From NCBI RefSeq assembly GCF_012933365.1, contig NZ_JABBVZ010000003.1, positions 1 to 64,000 of the forward strand: 64,000 nt of DNA, in the 5' to 3' direction. This document shows positions 8,000 through 17,272 of this stretch, piece after piece (positions within the stretch are counted from its first letter, which is position 1; every line of letters starts with the position of its first letter). The position numbers and the translations under genes were made by a program. The notes under the pieces were generated by a model. It was given only the letters and a program-made list of their open reading frames with translations. It was not told the origin of the DNA and made no database searches. The stretch comes from Sulfobacillus harzensis. Lineage in GTDB: Bacteria > Bacillota > Sulfobacillia > Sulfobacillales > Sulfobacillaceae.

Positions 8000-8668
8000 C
8001 TAATTCCCCACAGTTAACACGAGGCGCTGATTCTCCAACTGCACATGCTCAATTTTGAGACTCATGGGCAACGCCTTCATCGTCGCCAAATTTAATAGCT
8101 GAATGTCGGTCAACACCGGCAAGTTCAACCCGTCGATGCTGGTCGGGTGAAAAATCAACTGCTGCCGGCTCGATGACACACTTAAAGAACCCTTGGTGTC
8201 CAACGGAACATACGAGCCTCCCAACAGCAGTCGGCCAGACAACGCCACCCCGCTCGGGGAAATGCTCACCGTGGGATGGGCGATCGTTCCCTCGTGCGCT
8301 AAGAAAGTTGAGAGTTCCGCTGCCGTCAACTCAATGCTCATGGTGGCGTGCCCAGGGTTCGTCACCTTGAGCTTTCCCTTTTCCAGGCTGCCTAACGACA
8401 CCGTGCCATTTTGCCAATTCAGTTGGGCATGCTGGACCGTAAGAGCGGAGGACAACTCGAGATCGTGCGCGTTGATGTAAATGTCCTGAAAGTGGCCGCC
8501 GAACAAATCCCAAAAGGGCACGGCGGAAACAGCCACCTGGGGTTTGGGTCCATGGTCATAGCGGCCAATTTCGCGGGTAAGGAGCGACCCCGTCCAGCGT
8601 GGAACAAACCATTGCAAAAGGCCGACGACCACCACCAAGACCACTAGTCCCTTGATGAGCCGACTCAC
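8000..8668 (-). CDS. DUF2993 (LmeA-family) membrane-anchored protein
   Basis: A protein of 222 residues with one N-terminal membrane anchor (about 6-24) and an extracytoplasmic beta-rich body. The sequence after the anchor, PFWDLFGGHFQDIYINAHDL, matches the way DUF2993/LmeA proteins begin their lipid-binding barrel. In mycobacteria LmeA affects mannan synthesis; the role in Firmicutes is unknown. The ATG overlaps the prfB stop by 4 bases, so it is translationally coupled to prfB. It is followed by yitT. Confidence 0.75.
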   Translation of the reverse strand: MSRLIKGLVVLVVVVGLLQWFVPRWTGSLLTREIGRYDHGPKPQVAVSAVPFWDLFGGHFQDIYINAHDLELSSALTVQHAQLNWQNGTVSLGSLEKGKLKVTNPGHATMSIELTAAELSTFLAHEGTIAHPTVSISPSGVALSGRLLLGGSYVPLDTKGSLSVSSSRQQLIFHPTSIDGLNLPVLTDIQLLNLATMKALPMSLKIEHVQLENQRLVLTVGN

Positions 8669-9796
8669 GAATCCGCCTCCTCGGGCGTTAGTGAACCGCG
8701 TGCCTCGCCTTGTAGATATGCCTCGATGAAACCGTCAATCTCCCCGTCCATCACCGCTTGCACGTTCCCTACCTCGAAGCGGGTCCGATGGTCACGAACG
8801 ACCGTGTACGGCTGAAACACGTACGACCGAATCTGCGACCCCCAGCCGATGTCGGTTTGAATGCCTCTCACCTCCGCCATCTTCTGCTCCCATTCACGTT
8901 CCTTGAGTTCCGCGAGCTTGCCGAGAAGCATCTTCATGGCGGTCTCACGATTGGAATGCTGTGAGCGCTCACTCTGACAGGAGACCACGATGCCCGTCGG
9001 CAGATGGGTAATCCGTACTGCGGACTCGGTTTTGTTAATATGCTGTCCGCCAGCACCCGATGCCCGATACGTGTCTACCCGCAGATCTTCGGGGCGAATT
9101 TCGATGCTCTCATCATCTTCGATATCTGGAACAACCTCGACCGACGCGAATGAGGTGTGCCGCCGGCCGGAGGCATCAAACGGAGAAATGCGCACCAAGC
9201 GGTGAACCCCGCGCTCAGCCCTTAAAAACCCAAAGGCATTTTCACCCTTGACCTCGACGGAAACACTCTTTAACCCAGCTTCTTCTCCCGGGAGCTCATC
9301 GATGATGCGGGTCTGAAAGCCGCGGTGCTCAGCCCACCGCAAATACATGCGCAACAACATCTCCACCCAATCTTGAGCTTCGGTGCCGCCGGCTCCCGCG
9401 TGAAGCGTCAACAACGCGGACTCATGGTCATAGGGTCCTTGAAGAATGAGCGTGAGCTCCAACGAACGCAACTCCGAGAGGATGGCTTCCGCCTCTTTCA
9501 CCTGGTTCCGGAGCAATTCCGCGTCGCCTTCTTGAAGCGCCAATTGGCCAAGCTCAACCCAGTCTTCAACCTTAGCCGACAGGCGATCAAATTGCTCCAG
9601 CGGCCCCGAGACTACCCGCAACTGCTTGGTGATGCGCTCCGCTCGGGCCGTATCCGACCAAAAGTCCGGTTCAGCCATGAGATGTTCCAAATGCTCTCTT
9701 TCTACGATGCGATTGGCTGGGTCAAAGAGACCCCCTTATGCGGTCAATGAGTTCCGCCATGCTTTCGCGATATTGCAAAATGTCGTCTTGTATCAT
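8665..9796 (-). CDS. prfB: Peptide chain release factor 2, expressed through a programmed +1 frameshift
   Basis: RF2 recognises UGA and UAA stop codons and releases the peptide. The GGQ loop ([18 protein letters not shown]) is present. The gene is in two frames: an ATG at 9796 starts 24 codons ending GGG TCT CTT followed by TGA at 9724-9722, and a +1 shift continues with GAC into the long frame that ends at 8665. The total is 376 residues, close to normal RF2. The long frame alone would start at a TTG at 9690 and lack the N-terminus. An AGGGGG stands upstream at the same spacing as in other prfB genes. It sits just downstream of secA, as in Bacillus. Confidence 0.95.
9721..9736 (-). promoter_or_regulatory. 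prfB: prfB programmed +1 ribosomal frameshift site
   Basis: The minus strand reads AGGGGG-TCT-CTT-TGA-C. This is the classical RF2 autoregulatory element: an internal Shine-Dalgarno hexamer three bases before the CTT slip codon, followed by an in-frame UGA and a C. When RF2 is scarce, termination is slow and the ribosome slips to restore synthesis. Confidence 0.95.
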
Positions 9797-9839
9797 CACG
9801 AACCCCCCCCAAAATTATTCGGCGCCGGCCAAGTCCATG

Positions 9840-12290
9840 CTACGACTCGGTCTTGCCGCGCCCTCCTGCAATCACTTGGAAGGGCCGCGGTTGATCGCCA
9901 TCATTCGGGGGCTCCGGCGTTCCGCCCATCTCCTCATCGGGCGGCGCCACCTGCAGGTGGAACATGATACGGATGACTTCCTCGCGAATCGCCCCCACCA
10001 TGTTCTGGTACATATCGTAGGCTTCGGTCTTATACTCCACCAAGGGATCGCGCTGGCCATAGGCCCGCAGGCCCACGCCCTCACGCAAATTGTCCATGGC
10101 ATCCAAGTGCTCCATCCACTTGGCGTCGACAACCCGCAACATAATCATGCGTTCCAGCTCCCGCATGGTCTCGGAGCCGATCTCCTCTTCACGTTGAGCA
10201 TAAAGGCGGGTTCCGTACCCCACCAACGTTTCCACCAACTCTTCGTGCGACATCCCCTGGATCTCCTCCAAAGGCACCAGACCCGGGGGCAGGAAAAGCT
10301 CCGCCAAGCTGGCCAACAGCGCCTCCAAATCCCATTCCTCTCGGTGCATCTGTGCCGGGCAATGCTGGGTCACGGCATCCTCCACAACCCCCGAGAGCAT
10401 ATGCATGACATCATCATAGAGGCTCTCCTTCGTGAGGATGTCGCGCCGCTGTTTGTACACCACTTCGCGCTGCAAATTCATGACGTCGTCATATTGCAGC
10501 ACGTGTTTACGGGTATCAAAGTTGCGCGCCTCGACCTTCTTTTGTGCCCCTTCAATAGCGCGGGTGAGCGCCGGACTTTCGATCGGTTCGTCCTCATCAA
10601 CGCCTAATCGGTCCATCAACGCGGACAGTGTCGGGGCAGCAAATAGCCGCAGGAAGTCATCTTCCAGGGAGAGATAGAATCGGGAGGAACCAGGGTCGCC
10701 TTGGCGGCCAGCACGGCCGCGCAGCTGATTGTCAATCCGCCGCGATTCATGGCGCTCGGTGCCAATGATGTGCAAGCCGCCCATCTCCGCCACGCCTTCA
10801 CCCAGAACAATGTCCGTTCCGCGGCCAGCCATGTTGGTGGCGATGGTGACCGCCCCCGGCTGTCCCGCCTTGGCGATAATCTCCGCCTCCTGCTCGTGGA
10901 ACTTGGCGTTCAGCACATTATGGGGAATGCCCTTCTCTTTGAGCATCTCCGAGATGCGTTCCGACTTGTCAATCGACACGGTCCCTACCAACACCGGCCG
11001 ACGGGTTTCATACAGTTGTTCAATCTCCCGCACCACCGCCCGGAACTTGGCCGCCTCGGTCTTGTAAACAACATCGGGGTAGTCCTTACGGACCATGGGG
11101 CGATGGGTCGGCACCACAATGACGTCCAGACCATAAATCTTCCGGAATTCTTCCTCCTCGGTGATAGCGGTCCCGGTCATCCCGGAGAGTTTGTCGTACA
11201 TCCGGAAATAGTTCTGGAAGGTGATGGTGGCGAGCGTCTGCGTCTCGTCCTCAATTTTCACGCCTTCTTTGGCCTCGATTGCCTGATGCAGGCCATCAGA
11301 GTAACGGCGCCCAAACATCAAACGTCCGGTGAATTCATCTACAATAATCACTTCACCGTCTTTAACCACATAGTCCCGATCCCGCTTCATGAGCGCCTTG
11401 GCCCGTAGCGCGCCGTTAAGGTAATGAGCGTAATCCATGTGGGCATCATCGTACAAATTGGATACGCCCAACATGCGCTCCACCTTGGCAATGCCTGCCT
11501 CCGTGGGCGCCACCGCCTTCATCTTCTCGTCAACCGTATAGTCGCGGTCTTCCTTCAAATTCTTGGCAATGCGGGCGAACGTGTAGTACAAATCGGTGGA
11601 GCGGTCCGCTTGGCCGGAAATAATGAGCGGCGTGCGCGCCTCATCAATGAGGATGCTGTCGACCTCGTCCACAATGGCGTAATTGAGCCCGCGCTGCACC
11701 ATCTCATCCATGGTGAGGACCATGTTGTCACGCAAATAGTCAAAACCAAATTCGTTGTTCGTTCCGTAGGTGATGTCCGCAGCATACGCCTGGCGCCGAT
11801 CCGGCGGCTCCATGTCATGCTGGATGAGGCCCGTGGTCAGGCCAAGAAATTGATACAGCTGCCCCATCCACTGCGAGTCGCGGCGAGCCAGGTAGTCGTT
11901 GACGGTGACGACATGCACCCCTTTTCCGGGGATGGCATTCAAATAGGCGGCTAACGTCGCCACCAATGTTTTTCCTTCACCTGTTTTCATTTCAGCGATA
12001 CGGCCATCATTGAGAACCATACCGCCGATAAGCTGAACATCAAAGTGGCGCATACCCAACACCCGCTTTGACGCTTCACGGACAACCGCAAATGCCTCCG
12101 GCAGTAGATCTTGCAATGACTCGCCGTCGTGCCAACGCTGACGAAACTCCTCCGTCTTCTTTGTCAGTTCGGCGTCCGTCAAAGCCTCGACTTTGGGTTC
12201 CAAGGCGTTTACTTGCGCGACAACGTTCCTGTATCGCCGTACTTCTTTTTCGCTAAAACGGTTGACCCAGCTCGAGAGCACCTTCAGCAT
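9840..12290 (-). CDS. secA: Preprotein translocase ATPase SecA, without the C-terminal zinc motif
   Basis: Motor ATPase of the Sec export pathway, 816 residues, peripheral to SecYEG. Walker A MKTGEGKT is at 101-108. The DEAD-type [17 protein letters not shown] is near 205, and the helicase motif [21 protein letters not shown] near 505. The C-terminus ends in a glycine/basic tail ([11 protein letters not shown]) and lacks the CxCxSGxxxxxCH metal-binding motif of many SecA proteins, so SecB-type interaction through it is not expected. ATG at 12290 follows GGAGGAAG. prfB follows within about 45 bases, giving the conserved secA-prfB pair; hpf is some kilobases upstream, separated here by two extra genes. 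Confidence 0.97.
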   Translation of the reverse strand: MLKVLSSWVNRFSEKEVRRYRNVVAQVNALEPKVEALTDAELTKKTEEFRQRWHDGESLQDLLPEAFAVVREASKRVLGMRHFDVQLIGGMVLNDGRIAEMKTGEGKTLVATLAAYLNAIPGKGVHVVTVNDYLARRDSQWMGQLYQFLGLTTGLIQHDMEPPDRRQAYAADITYGTNNEFGFDYLRDNMVLTMDEMVQRGLNYAIVDEVDSILIDEARTPLIISGQADRSTDLYYTFARIAKNLKEDRDYTVDEKMKAVAPTEAGIAKVERMLGVSNLYDDAHMDYAHYLNGALRAKALMKRDRDYVVKDGEVIIVDEFTGRLMFGRRYSDGLHQAIEAKEGVKIEDETQTLATITFQNYFRMYDKLSGMTGTAITEEEEFRKIYGLDVIVVPTHRPMVRKDYPDVVYKTEAAKFRAVVREIEQLYETRRPVLVGTVSIDKSERISEMLKEKGIPHNVLNAKFHEQEAEIIAKAGQPGAVTIATNMAGRGTDIVLGEGVAEMGGLHIIGTERHESRRIDNQLRGRAGRQGDPGSSRFYLSLEDDFLRLFAAPTLSALMDRLGVDEDEPIESPALTRAIEGAQKKVEARNFDTRKHVLQYDDVMNLQREVVYKQRRDILTKESLYDDVMHMLSGVVEDAVTQHCPAQMHREEWDLEALLASLAELFLPPGLVPLEEIQGMSHEELVETLVGYGTRLYAQREEEIGSETMRELERMIMLRVVDAKWMEHLDAMDNLREGVGLRAYGQRDPLVEYKTEAYDMYQNMVGAIREEVIRIMFHLQVAPPDEEMGGTPEPPNDGDQPRPFQVIAGGRGKTES

Positions 12291-12408
12291 AAAGCGACTT
12301 CCTCCAATCAGCGGCTCGTGCAGAAAACCTCATACATAATCCATGACGCCATTCTTCTAGGTTCATCACCCAGCGTTCCCATTTCTTCCGCCAACGCGGG
12401 CGCAGGAC

Positions 12409-12432
12409 AAAAAGGAACCTCTTATAGGTTCC
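12409..12432 (-). terminator. Rho-independent terminator
   Basis: On the minus strand GGAACCT-ATAAG-AGGTTCC followed by TTTTT. It lies between the HD-GYP gene and secA and should separate their transcripts. Confidence 0.8.
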
Positions 12433-12497
12433 CGTCACGTAGACCTATCAATTAAGTGTAGCATGGACCCTAAGTGACATCAACCGGCGTCAAAGAG

Positions 12498-13877
12498 CTA
12501 CTCGGTGAGGTGCTGACGTGAAAGATATTCCTGGAGTTCGCGTTCATACTCCGCTTGCAATTCTTCAATGGGAATATTGGGGGTGCGATCCCATCCGTGG
12601 CCAGCCCCTTCTTCAGCCGCCAAATTCACCTCAGAGCAGAGATTTATGAACTGCTCAACTACAATGGGATCAAACTGCGTCCCCGACTCCTCCAGAATCT
12701 CGGCCACTGCCGCCTCATGCGACATCGCCTTACGGTACGGCCGGTCTGACGTCATAGCGTCGTAGGCATCAACGATGGACACAATGCGCGTTTCCAGCGG
12801 TATCTCCTCGCCCACCATGCCGTCTGGGTAGCCCGTCCCATCCCAACGCTCGTGATGGTGCAAAACCCAATCGCGGGCGCACCCGCCGATTTGCACTTGG
12901 GTCAGCATCGAGCTTCCCAACACCGGATGGCGTTGAATGGTATACGTCTCGCGAATAGTGAGGCGCCCCCGCTTGTTGAGCACATTGTCGGGAATAGCCA
13001 TTTTGCCGATATCGTGCAGCATCCCGGCGTGACGAATTTGCTCGACCACATCTTCGGGAAGCTTCATGTACCGGGCCAATACCGCACCGTACTGTCCCAC
13101 CCGCATGGAATGGCCGAAGGTATACGGATCTTTGGCATCCAATCCGACCAGCAAAACTCGGATAGTATGGTTGTACATGTCCCGAAGCCGCTTGACCAAC
13201 ACCATCCACGCCCGCACACCGATCAGCGGCAACAGGAAAATGAGTTCGGGCCACGGGCCGGAAACACGATACACAGCCGCCATGAGGTAGCCAATCGGCA
13301 ACATCACAAAGAAGCTCGGCAGCATCCACTTGAAGTACACACGGGTAATCTCTGCGAGGGGGCGACCTTCCCGCAACGCCACGGGCATGATAACAAATAT
13401 CAAATTCAATACGAAGGCCACAATTGACGCGACCAAAAGTGGACCACTAGCTCGGGCTATCGACAAATGAGCAGAACTACCGCCCAGAACACGAAAAGCC
13501 TCGACCGAAGCCCATGCAGTAATACCGAATTGTGCCCTATTAAACAAGACTGAAGGCCAACGAATTTGTCCCGAAAGTTCACGCCAGGTGAGCGAACCGA
13601 TGGCGCCAATCCAAAGCCCCGCCCCTGGACCAAGAGCAATTCCTGCCGCCAAAATAACCGGAAGATCGATAGAAACTTGTCCGTTTCCCCGCATCATCTC
13701 AATGGCAAACACAGCTCCCAGAAAGACGGCCAACCCGAAGATTCCCATAGCCATGGTGGGGTGAATAATTGGCTGACGATACCAGACCATAAGCGCCAAT
13801 GCGACGGCGCCCACACTAGCCATATAAATACGCAGCCGCTTGGGATATGTCATCGTTTCGCGTGGCTGTTGAGTCAC
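12498..13877 (-). CDS. Membrane-bound HD-GYP protein, probable c-di-GMP phosphodiesterase
   Basis: A protein of 459 residues. The first 225 residues form about six membrane helices, a sensory membrane domain of the kind seen in MASE-like proteins. The rest is an HD-GYP domain: GHSMRV with His256, HDIGKMAIPD with the HD pair at 288-289, HHERWDGTGYPDG with GYP at 349-351, and VDAYDAMTSDRPYR. Every residue normally used to bind the metals and c-di-GMP that I can check by eye is present, so activity is likely. Start at the ATG/TTG of MTQQP at 13877. It is a single-gene unit closed by a terminator. A GGDEF protein lies 3.4 kb away. Confidence 0.9.
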   Translation of the reverse strand: MTQQPRETMTYPKRLRIYMASVGAVALALMVWYRQPIIHPTMAMGIFGLAVFLGAVFAIEMMRGNGQVSIDLPVILAAGIALGPGAGLWIGAIGSLTWRELSGQIRWPSVLFNRAQFGITAWASVEAFRVLGGSSAHLSIARASGPLLVASIVAFVLNLIFVIMPVALREGRPLAEITRVYFKWMLPSFFVMLPIGYLMAAVYRVSGPWPELIFLLPLIGVRAWMVLVKRLRDMYNHTIRVLLVGLDAKDPYTFGHSMRVGQYGAVLARYMKLPEDVVEQIRHAGMLHDIGKMAIPDNVLNKRGRLTIRETYTIQRHPVLGSSMLTQVQIGGCARDWVLHHHERWDGTGYPDGMVGEEIPLETRIVSIVDAYDAMTSDRPYRKAMSHEAAVAEILEESGTQFDPIVVEQFINLCSEVNLAAEEGAGHGWDRTPNIPIEELQAEYERELQEYLSRQHLTE

Positions 13878-14105
13878 TAATTACCACCTCAAGATTTATC
13901 GACCAAACGCCGTACTCTTAGCTAAACCGCACTCCGAACCCACCGTTGACAACAGCATTTTTGACACCGGCAACGAGGCTCTTAACGAAACCCTTCATGT
14001 TTGGCAATTACTCCATTCGTAATAGCCGACGGGGTGACTCGCTCTTGTCACAATCCCGCCATGAATTCGCTTGGGTTTTCGGTCGTTGGTCGAAACTTTT
14101 GATGC

Positions 14106-14723
14106 TTAAACTTTTTGTCCCGTATACAGAACGAATCGCCGGTTGATGGCATCCAGCACGGCCCGCATCATGGTCTCTTCCGGCGCAGATTCCCGCCTTA
14201 CCGCATTGCCGGCGGTAACGTCCTCATCATCCTTGACCAGCGCCAAAGACAAATCCACCCCGGCGACGCTCATCTGCTCAGCATGAACCAGCTTCAAGCC
14301 GCTCTTCTGGCCCAGCGCCACATTGACCGCCTGCAACGTGGCCATAGCCACGGCCTGTACACTATCCGGTGCAACACCACGGCCATGAAATTCGTGCTCA
14401 CCGTGAACAAGACGACAAGTGGCCTCGTAACCTGCTTCGCCAAACGTCACCGCAAATCCGGCAATACGGAGACGTCCCAAAGCCTTCGGCTGCTCGGTGT
14501 CCTGTTGAATTTGCACCATGACGATGTCGTCAGTCTTGATGTCGTGCCAGCCCGCCGTACGCAACAACGAGACAATTTCCCGGACAACGTGCCGGGGGGA
14601 CTGAGAACTATGGCTGAGCACCTGAACTCGGAGCCCGCCTGCCCCATCCTCCACAATCTCTTCCCGCTGAATATGCGGCACCCGCTCAAGAATCTCGCGG
14701 TACTGCTGATACGTTGCCGTCAT
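14106..14723 (-). CDS. Conserved-looking hypothetical protein with two similar halves
   Basis: A soluble protein of 205 residues that I cannot assign. The ATG at 14723 has GGGAGG six bases before it. The second and third parts resemble each other: about 80-135 (AVTFGEAGYEATCRLVHG to AVAMATLQAVN) and about 150-200 (SLALVKDDEDVTAGNAV to MMRAVLDAINRRF). Each half has two strands, a glycine, and a helix ending in a small-residue/Asn turn. This layout recalls small dimerising regulatory domains such as the LeuA C-terminal domain, but the similarity is only structural guesswork. It lies downstream of hpf, separated by a terminator. Confidence 0.6.
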   Translation of the reverse strand: MTATYQQYREILERVPHIQREEIVEDGAGGLRVQVLSHSSQSPRHVVREIVSLLRTAGWHDIKTDDIVMVQIQQDTEQPKALGRLRIAGFAVTFGEAGYEATCRLVHGEHEFHGRGVAPDSVQAVAMATLQAVNVALGQKSGLKLVHAEQMSVAGVDLSLALVKDDEDVTAGNAVRRESAPEETMMRAVLDAINRRFVLYTGQKV

Positions 14724-14785
14724 GCGATCCTCCCATAGGACACCTGAAGTACTTCGACCTCAGGAAGAAGATTCCTCCTTTCAAG

Positions 14786-14815
14786 CAAAGAAAAACGCAG
14801 ACTCTGTCGAGTCTG
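14786..14815 (-). terminator. Rho-independent terminator of hpf
   Basis: On the minus strand GCAGACTC-GACA-GAGTCTGC is followed by GTTTTTCTTT. It begins about 25 bases after the hpf stop. Confidence 0.88.
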
Positions 14816-14840
14816 CGCGTTTTCTGTCGCAAAGCTCCTC

Positions 14841-15350
14841 TCAGCGAGGCTCCAGCAATCCGTAATGTCCGTCTTGACGACGGTACACAACATTGATGGT
14901 ATCCGTTTCCGCGTTGGTAAAAGCAAAGAAGTCGTGGCCCAGGAGGTCCATTTGCATAAGCGCCTCATCTACCGTCATTGGCTTTCGCGGGAAGGTCTTG
15001 CGCCGAACCAGTTCAGTGTCGACCCGGTCCCCGTCGCCCTCGCGGGCGCCCGTGCTATGCCGGGGCTTGGTGCGAGCCTTGTACTTGGTCAACTGCCGTT
15101 CCAGCTTATCCACCACCCGATCAACCGACGCATACATGTCAGGTGTTTCCTCTTCCCCACGCAAAAGGAGACCATCCATGGGAATGGTCACCTCAATAAT
15201 CTGGCTTTCTTTTTCAACACTAAGCATGGCGTGGGCGGTTATGCTCCGGTGGTGGTCGAAAAACTTTTCCATCTTGGACAGTTTCCGCGTGACATGGTCT
15301 TTGAGCGCTTCCGTAACCTCAACGTTCTTTCCTCGAACGATTACGTCCAC
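14841..15350 (-). CDS. hpf: Ribosome hibernation promoting factor, long form
   Basis: Long-form HPF of 169 residues that pairs 70S ribosomes into 100S dimers in stationary phase. The N-terminal domain (1-95; VDVIVRGKNVEVTEAL, later VDRVVDKLERQLTKYKAR) is the ribosome-binding part. The C-terminal domain (about 115-169; RRKTFPRKPMTVDEALMQM, then DLLGHDFFAFTN) is the dimerisation part. I take the GTG at 15350, seven to eight bases after AAGGGGG; the longer frame to 15524 runs through the promoter and the csp terminator. It has its own promoter and terminator. Confidence 0.93.
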   Translation of the reverse strand: MDVIVRGKNVEVTEALKDHVTRKLSKMEKFFDHHRSITAHAMLSVEKESQIIEVTIPMDGLLLRGEEETPDMYASVDRVVDKLERQLTKYKARTKPRHSTGAREGDGDRVDTELVRRKTFPRKPMTVDEALMQMDLLGHDFFAFTNAETDTINVVYRRQDGHYGLLEPR

Positions 15351-15399
15351 AGCTTCTTCCCCCTTACCGGTTCTTCCCAATCCACGGACTGGTACCCAC

Positions 15400-15405
15400 A
15401 TTATA
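15400..15405 (-). promoter_or_regulatory. Probable -10 box of the hpf promoter
   Basis: TATAAT on the minus strand, about 50 bases before the hpf start and just after the csp terminator. No good -35 hexamer is seen at 17 bases, so an activator or another sigma factor may be used, as is usual for stress-induced hpf genes. Confidence 0.5.
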
Positions 15406-15429
15406 GCATCGGCGCCGGATGATACCCGC

Positions 15430-15464
15430 AAAAAAACATCAAGGCCGGATGACCGGCCTTGATG
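15430..15464 (-). terminator. Strong Rho-independent terminator of the cold-shock gene
   Basis: A perfect 12-bp stem on the minus strand, CATCAAGGCCGG-TCAT-CCGGCCTTGATG as separate arms, followed by seven T residues. It starts about 20 bases after the csp stop. Confidence 0.95.
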
Positions 15465-15483
15465 AGAGTCGAACCTCTGACGG

Positions 15484-15687
15484 TTAAAGGCGGACGACGT
15501 TGGCGGCCTGAGGACCGCGGTCACCCTCTACAACCTCAAATTCGACACGCTCGCCTTCGTTGAGCGTACGGAAACCTTCGCCATTAATGGCACTGAAATG
15601 TACAAAGACATCGCCGCCGTCTTCACGCTCAAGAAATCCGTACCCTTTTTCCGCGCTAAACCACTTTACGCGACCAGTCATCTTCAA
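15484..15687 (-). CDS. Cold-shock-domain RNA chaperone
   Basis: A single OB-fold cold-shock protein of 67 residues that binds single-stranded nucleic acid. RNP1 (KGYGFLE) and RNP2 (VFVHFSAI) are intact. Start at ATG 15687 or at the ATG two codons later; GGGG is 11-17 bases upstream. It is monocistronic with a good promoter and terminator. The leader is only about 40-45 bases, so there is no long cold-shock 5' UTR of the E. coli cspA type. Confidence 0.95.
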   Translation of the reverse strand: MKMTGRVKWFSAEKGYGFLEREDGGDVFVHFSAINGEGFRTLNEGERVEFEVVEGDRGPQAANVVRL

Positions 15688-15736
15688 GTTTTTCCCCTTT
15701 CACTCTAAAGGCCCGCCCCGAAAGGCGACCGCGGTC

Positions 15737-15765
15737 AGCATAACATTGCCTTCCAAAAAAGTCAA
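15737..15765 (-). promoter_or_regulatory. Vegetative promoter of the cold-shock gene
   Basis: Minus strand TTGACT (15765-15760), a 17-base spacer and TATGCT (15742-15737). It matches the sigma-A consensus well and lies about 50 bases before the csp start. Confidence 0.8.
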
Positions 15766-15791
15766 ACTGTTTCAACCGACGCCGTTCGAGG

Positions 15792-17015
15792 CTAGGCTGT
15801 CTGCTTGCGCGGGGCTCCTTGACGGAACGAACGGGATGCCGCGCTCCAGACGGTGGCGGCTATCCAAACCGCGGCCGTCAGCAACACGGCTGGCTGAAGC
15901 CCTAACGAATTCGCCAGCAGGCCCCCAAGGCCGGCCCCCAGTGCTCCCCCAATCCCCATAAGGGCTCCCCGTACTGCCAGGGTGCGTCCTCGAAACAGGT
16001 CCGGTACAGCCGTTTGCACCCATAGCAGAAGAGCCGAGGAATAAAAGGAATTCCCGAACCCGACCAAGGCTAAACATAGGGCGCCGGCCCGCCAGTCGGA
16101 AACCAGCCCCACCAATCCAAAGCCGATGGCCGAGAGCAAAAAGCCTAGGGCCAACAAGAGGCGCGCGGGGTACTTTTCTAGCAGTCCGAGCCGTTCAATG
16201 AGGATTCCGGATATGAGGCTACCCAGCGCCAACGCCAACAGCAGCCATACGTAGTGTTTAGAACTGACGTGCCACAATATGCGGGACAAGGGCGCCAAGA
16301 GCGTGTTGAGTGCACCCACTCCCAGAGCCACCAGCCCTGTCATCAGCACCAAGTTGCGGACGGTGGCCGTTTGACGAAGATAGCCGATCCCCTCTCCCAG
16401 TTGCCCCCAGAAACCGCCGTCGCCGAGCTCGCCCGCCTGCCACACCGTCCCTGGCGCACGAATGGCGGCCACCAAGAGGCCCGCCCCTACAAAGGTTGCG
16501 GCATCCAAGAAGAAGGCGGGGGTAAGGCCCCATACGAAGAGCACACCCGCAGCGGCGAGATATCCTCCGATATCGGCCAAGGCGAAGTAGGTCTCTTGCC
16601 GTGCCTGGCTTTTCATATTCATCTCCGGGGTTTCGGCAATCTGCGGCTGGATGGCGCGGATAACCGGCTGATACAGCATGGCGAAGGTATACATGAAAAA
16701 CACCGCCACAACAGCCCAAGTATAGTGGGCAATGACGGGAATTGAGACCACCAAGAGGGCTCGGACCCCATTGGCGATGAGCAGCACTGAGCGCTTGGGC
16801 AAGCGGTCGATGACCCCCGCCACCGCCCAGCCCAGCACCACGCGGGGTACATAGGCCATCGCCAGCACCAGCCCCAAGGCCGCAACATTGTTTCGCGTGA
16901 GGGATAAAATGAACAGCGCCAGAGCGACTTCCGTAAAGTTGTCGCCCAACTTGCTAAGCGCCTCCGACAATACCAGCTTGTGAACATTCGGGTTAAGGCG
17001 ACGCGTTGGATCCAT
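15792..17015 (-). CDS. MFS transporter (MFS_3/enterobactin-exporter-like)
   Basis: A twelve-helix permease of 407 residues. The start (NPNVHKLVLSEALSKLGDN) and the motif GVIDRLPKRSVLLIANGVRAL between helices 2 and 3 are typical of the MFS_3 group, which includes drug and siderophore exporters. ATG at 17015 follows AGAGGC. Substrate unknown. It stands alone between csp and the GGDEF gene, both on the same strand. Confidence 0.85.
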   Translation of the reverse strand: MDPTRRLNPNVHKLVLSEALSKLGDNFTEVALALFILSLTRNNVAALGLVLAMAYVPRVVLGWAVAGVIDRLPKRSVLLIANGVRALLVVSIPVIAHYTWAVVAVFFMYTFAMLYQPVIRAIQPQIAETPEMNMKSQARQETYFALADIGGYLAAAGVLFVWGLTPAFFLDAATFVGAGLLVAAIRAPGTVWQAGELGDGGFWGQLGEGIGYLRQTATVRNLVLMTGLVALGVGALNTLLAPLSRILWHVSSKHYVWLLLALALGSLISGILIERLGLLEKYPARLLLALGFLLSAIGFGLVGLVSDWRAGALCLALVGFGNSFYSSALLLWVQTAVPDLFRGRTLAVRGALMGIGGALGAGLGGLLANSLGLQPAVLLTAAVWIAATVWSAASRSFRQGAPRKQTA

Positions 17016-17272
17016 TATTCTGCCTCTTATCGTATGTCATATTTCGTTGACGATTTCTCTGGCTTACAATCCCTATGCCATATCTCTTCTACTATTAAAT
17101 CATCGCCGCAAATATCCTGTCGAAACTTGACAACTATCCTTTAATAATTAATCCCCATTCTCCACAAGTCCACAAATTGCCTGGCATTCTCACTTGGGGA
17201 TAGTGGGGATAAGTCTGTTGATAAAGACAGCGACGGGGAAAGCGGCTGGGGATAGAAAATCACTATCGAGAA

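Noticed and set aside
12253-12438. 61-codon minus-strand frame between the HD-GYP gene and secA
   Set aside because: It runs through the terminator at 12409-12432 and has no family features.
17150-17272. DnaA-box-like or origin-like segments near TTATCC/CCACA patches
   Set aside because: No clustered TTATCCACA repeats and no dnaA or dnaN genes; the resemblance is superficial.
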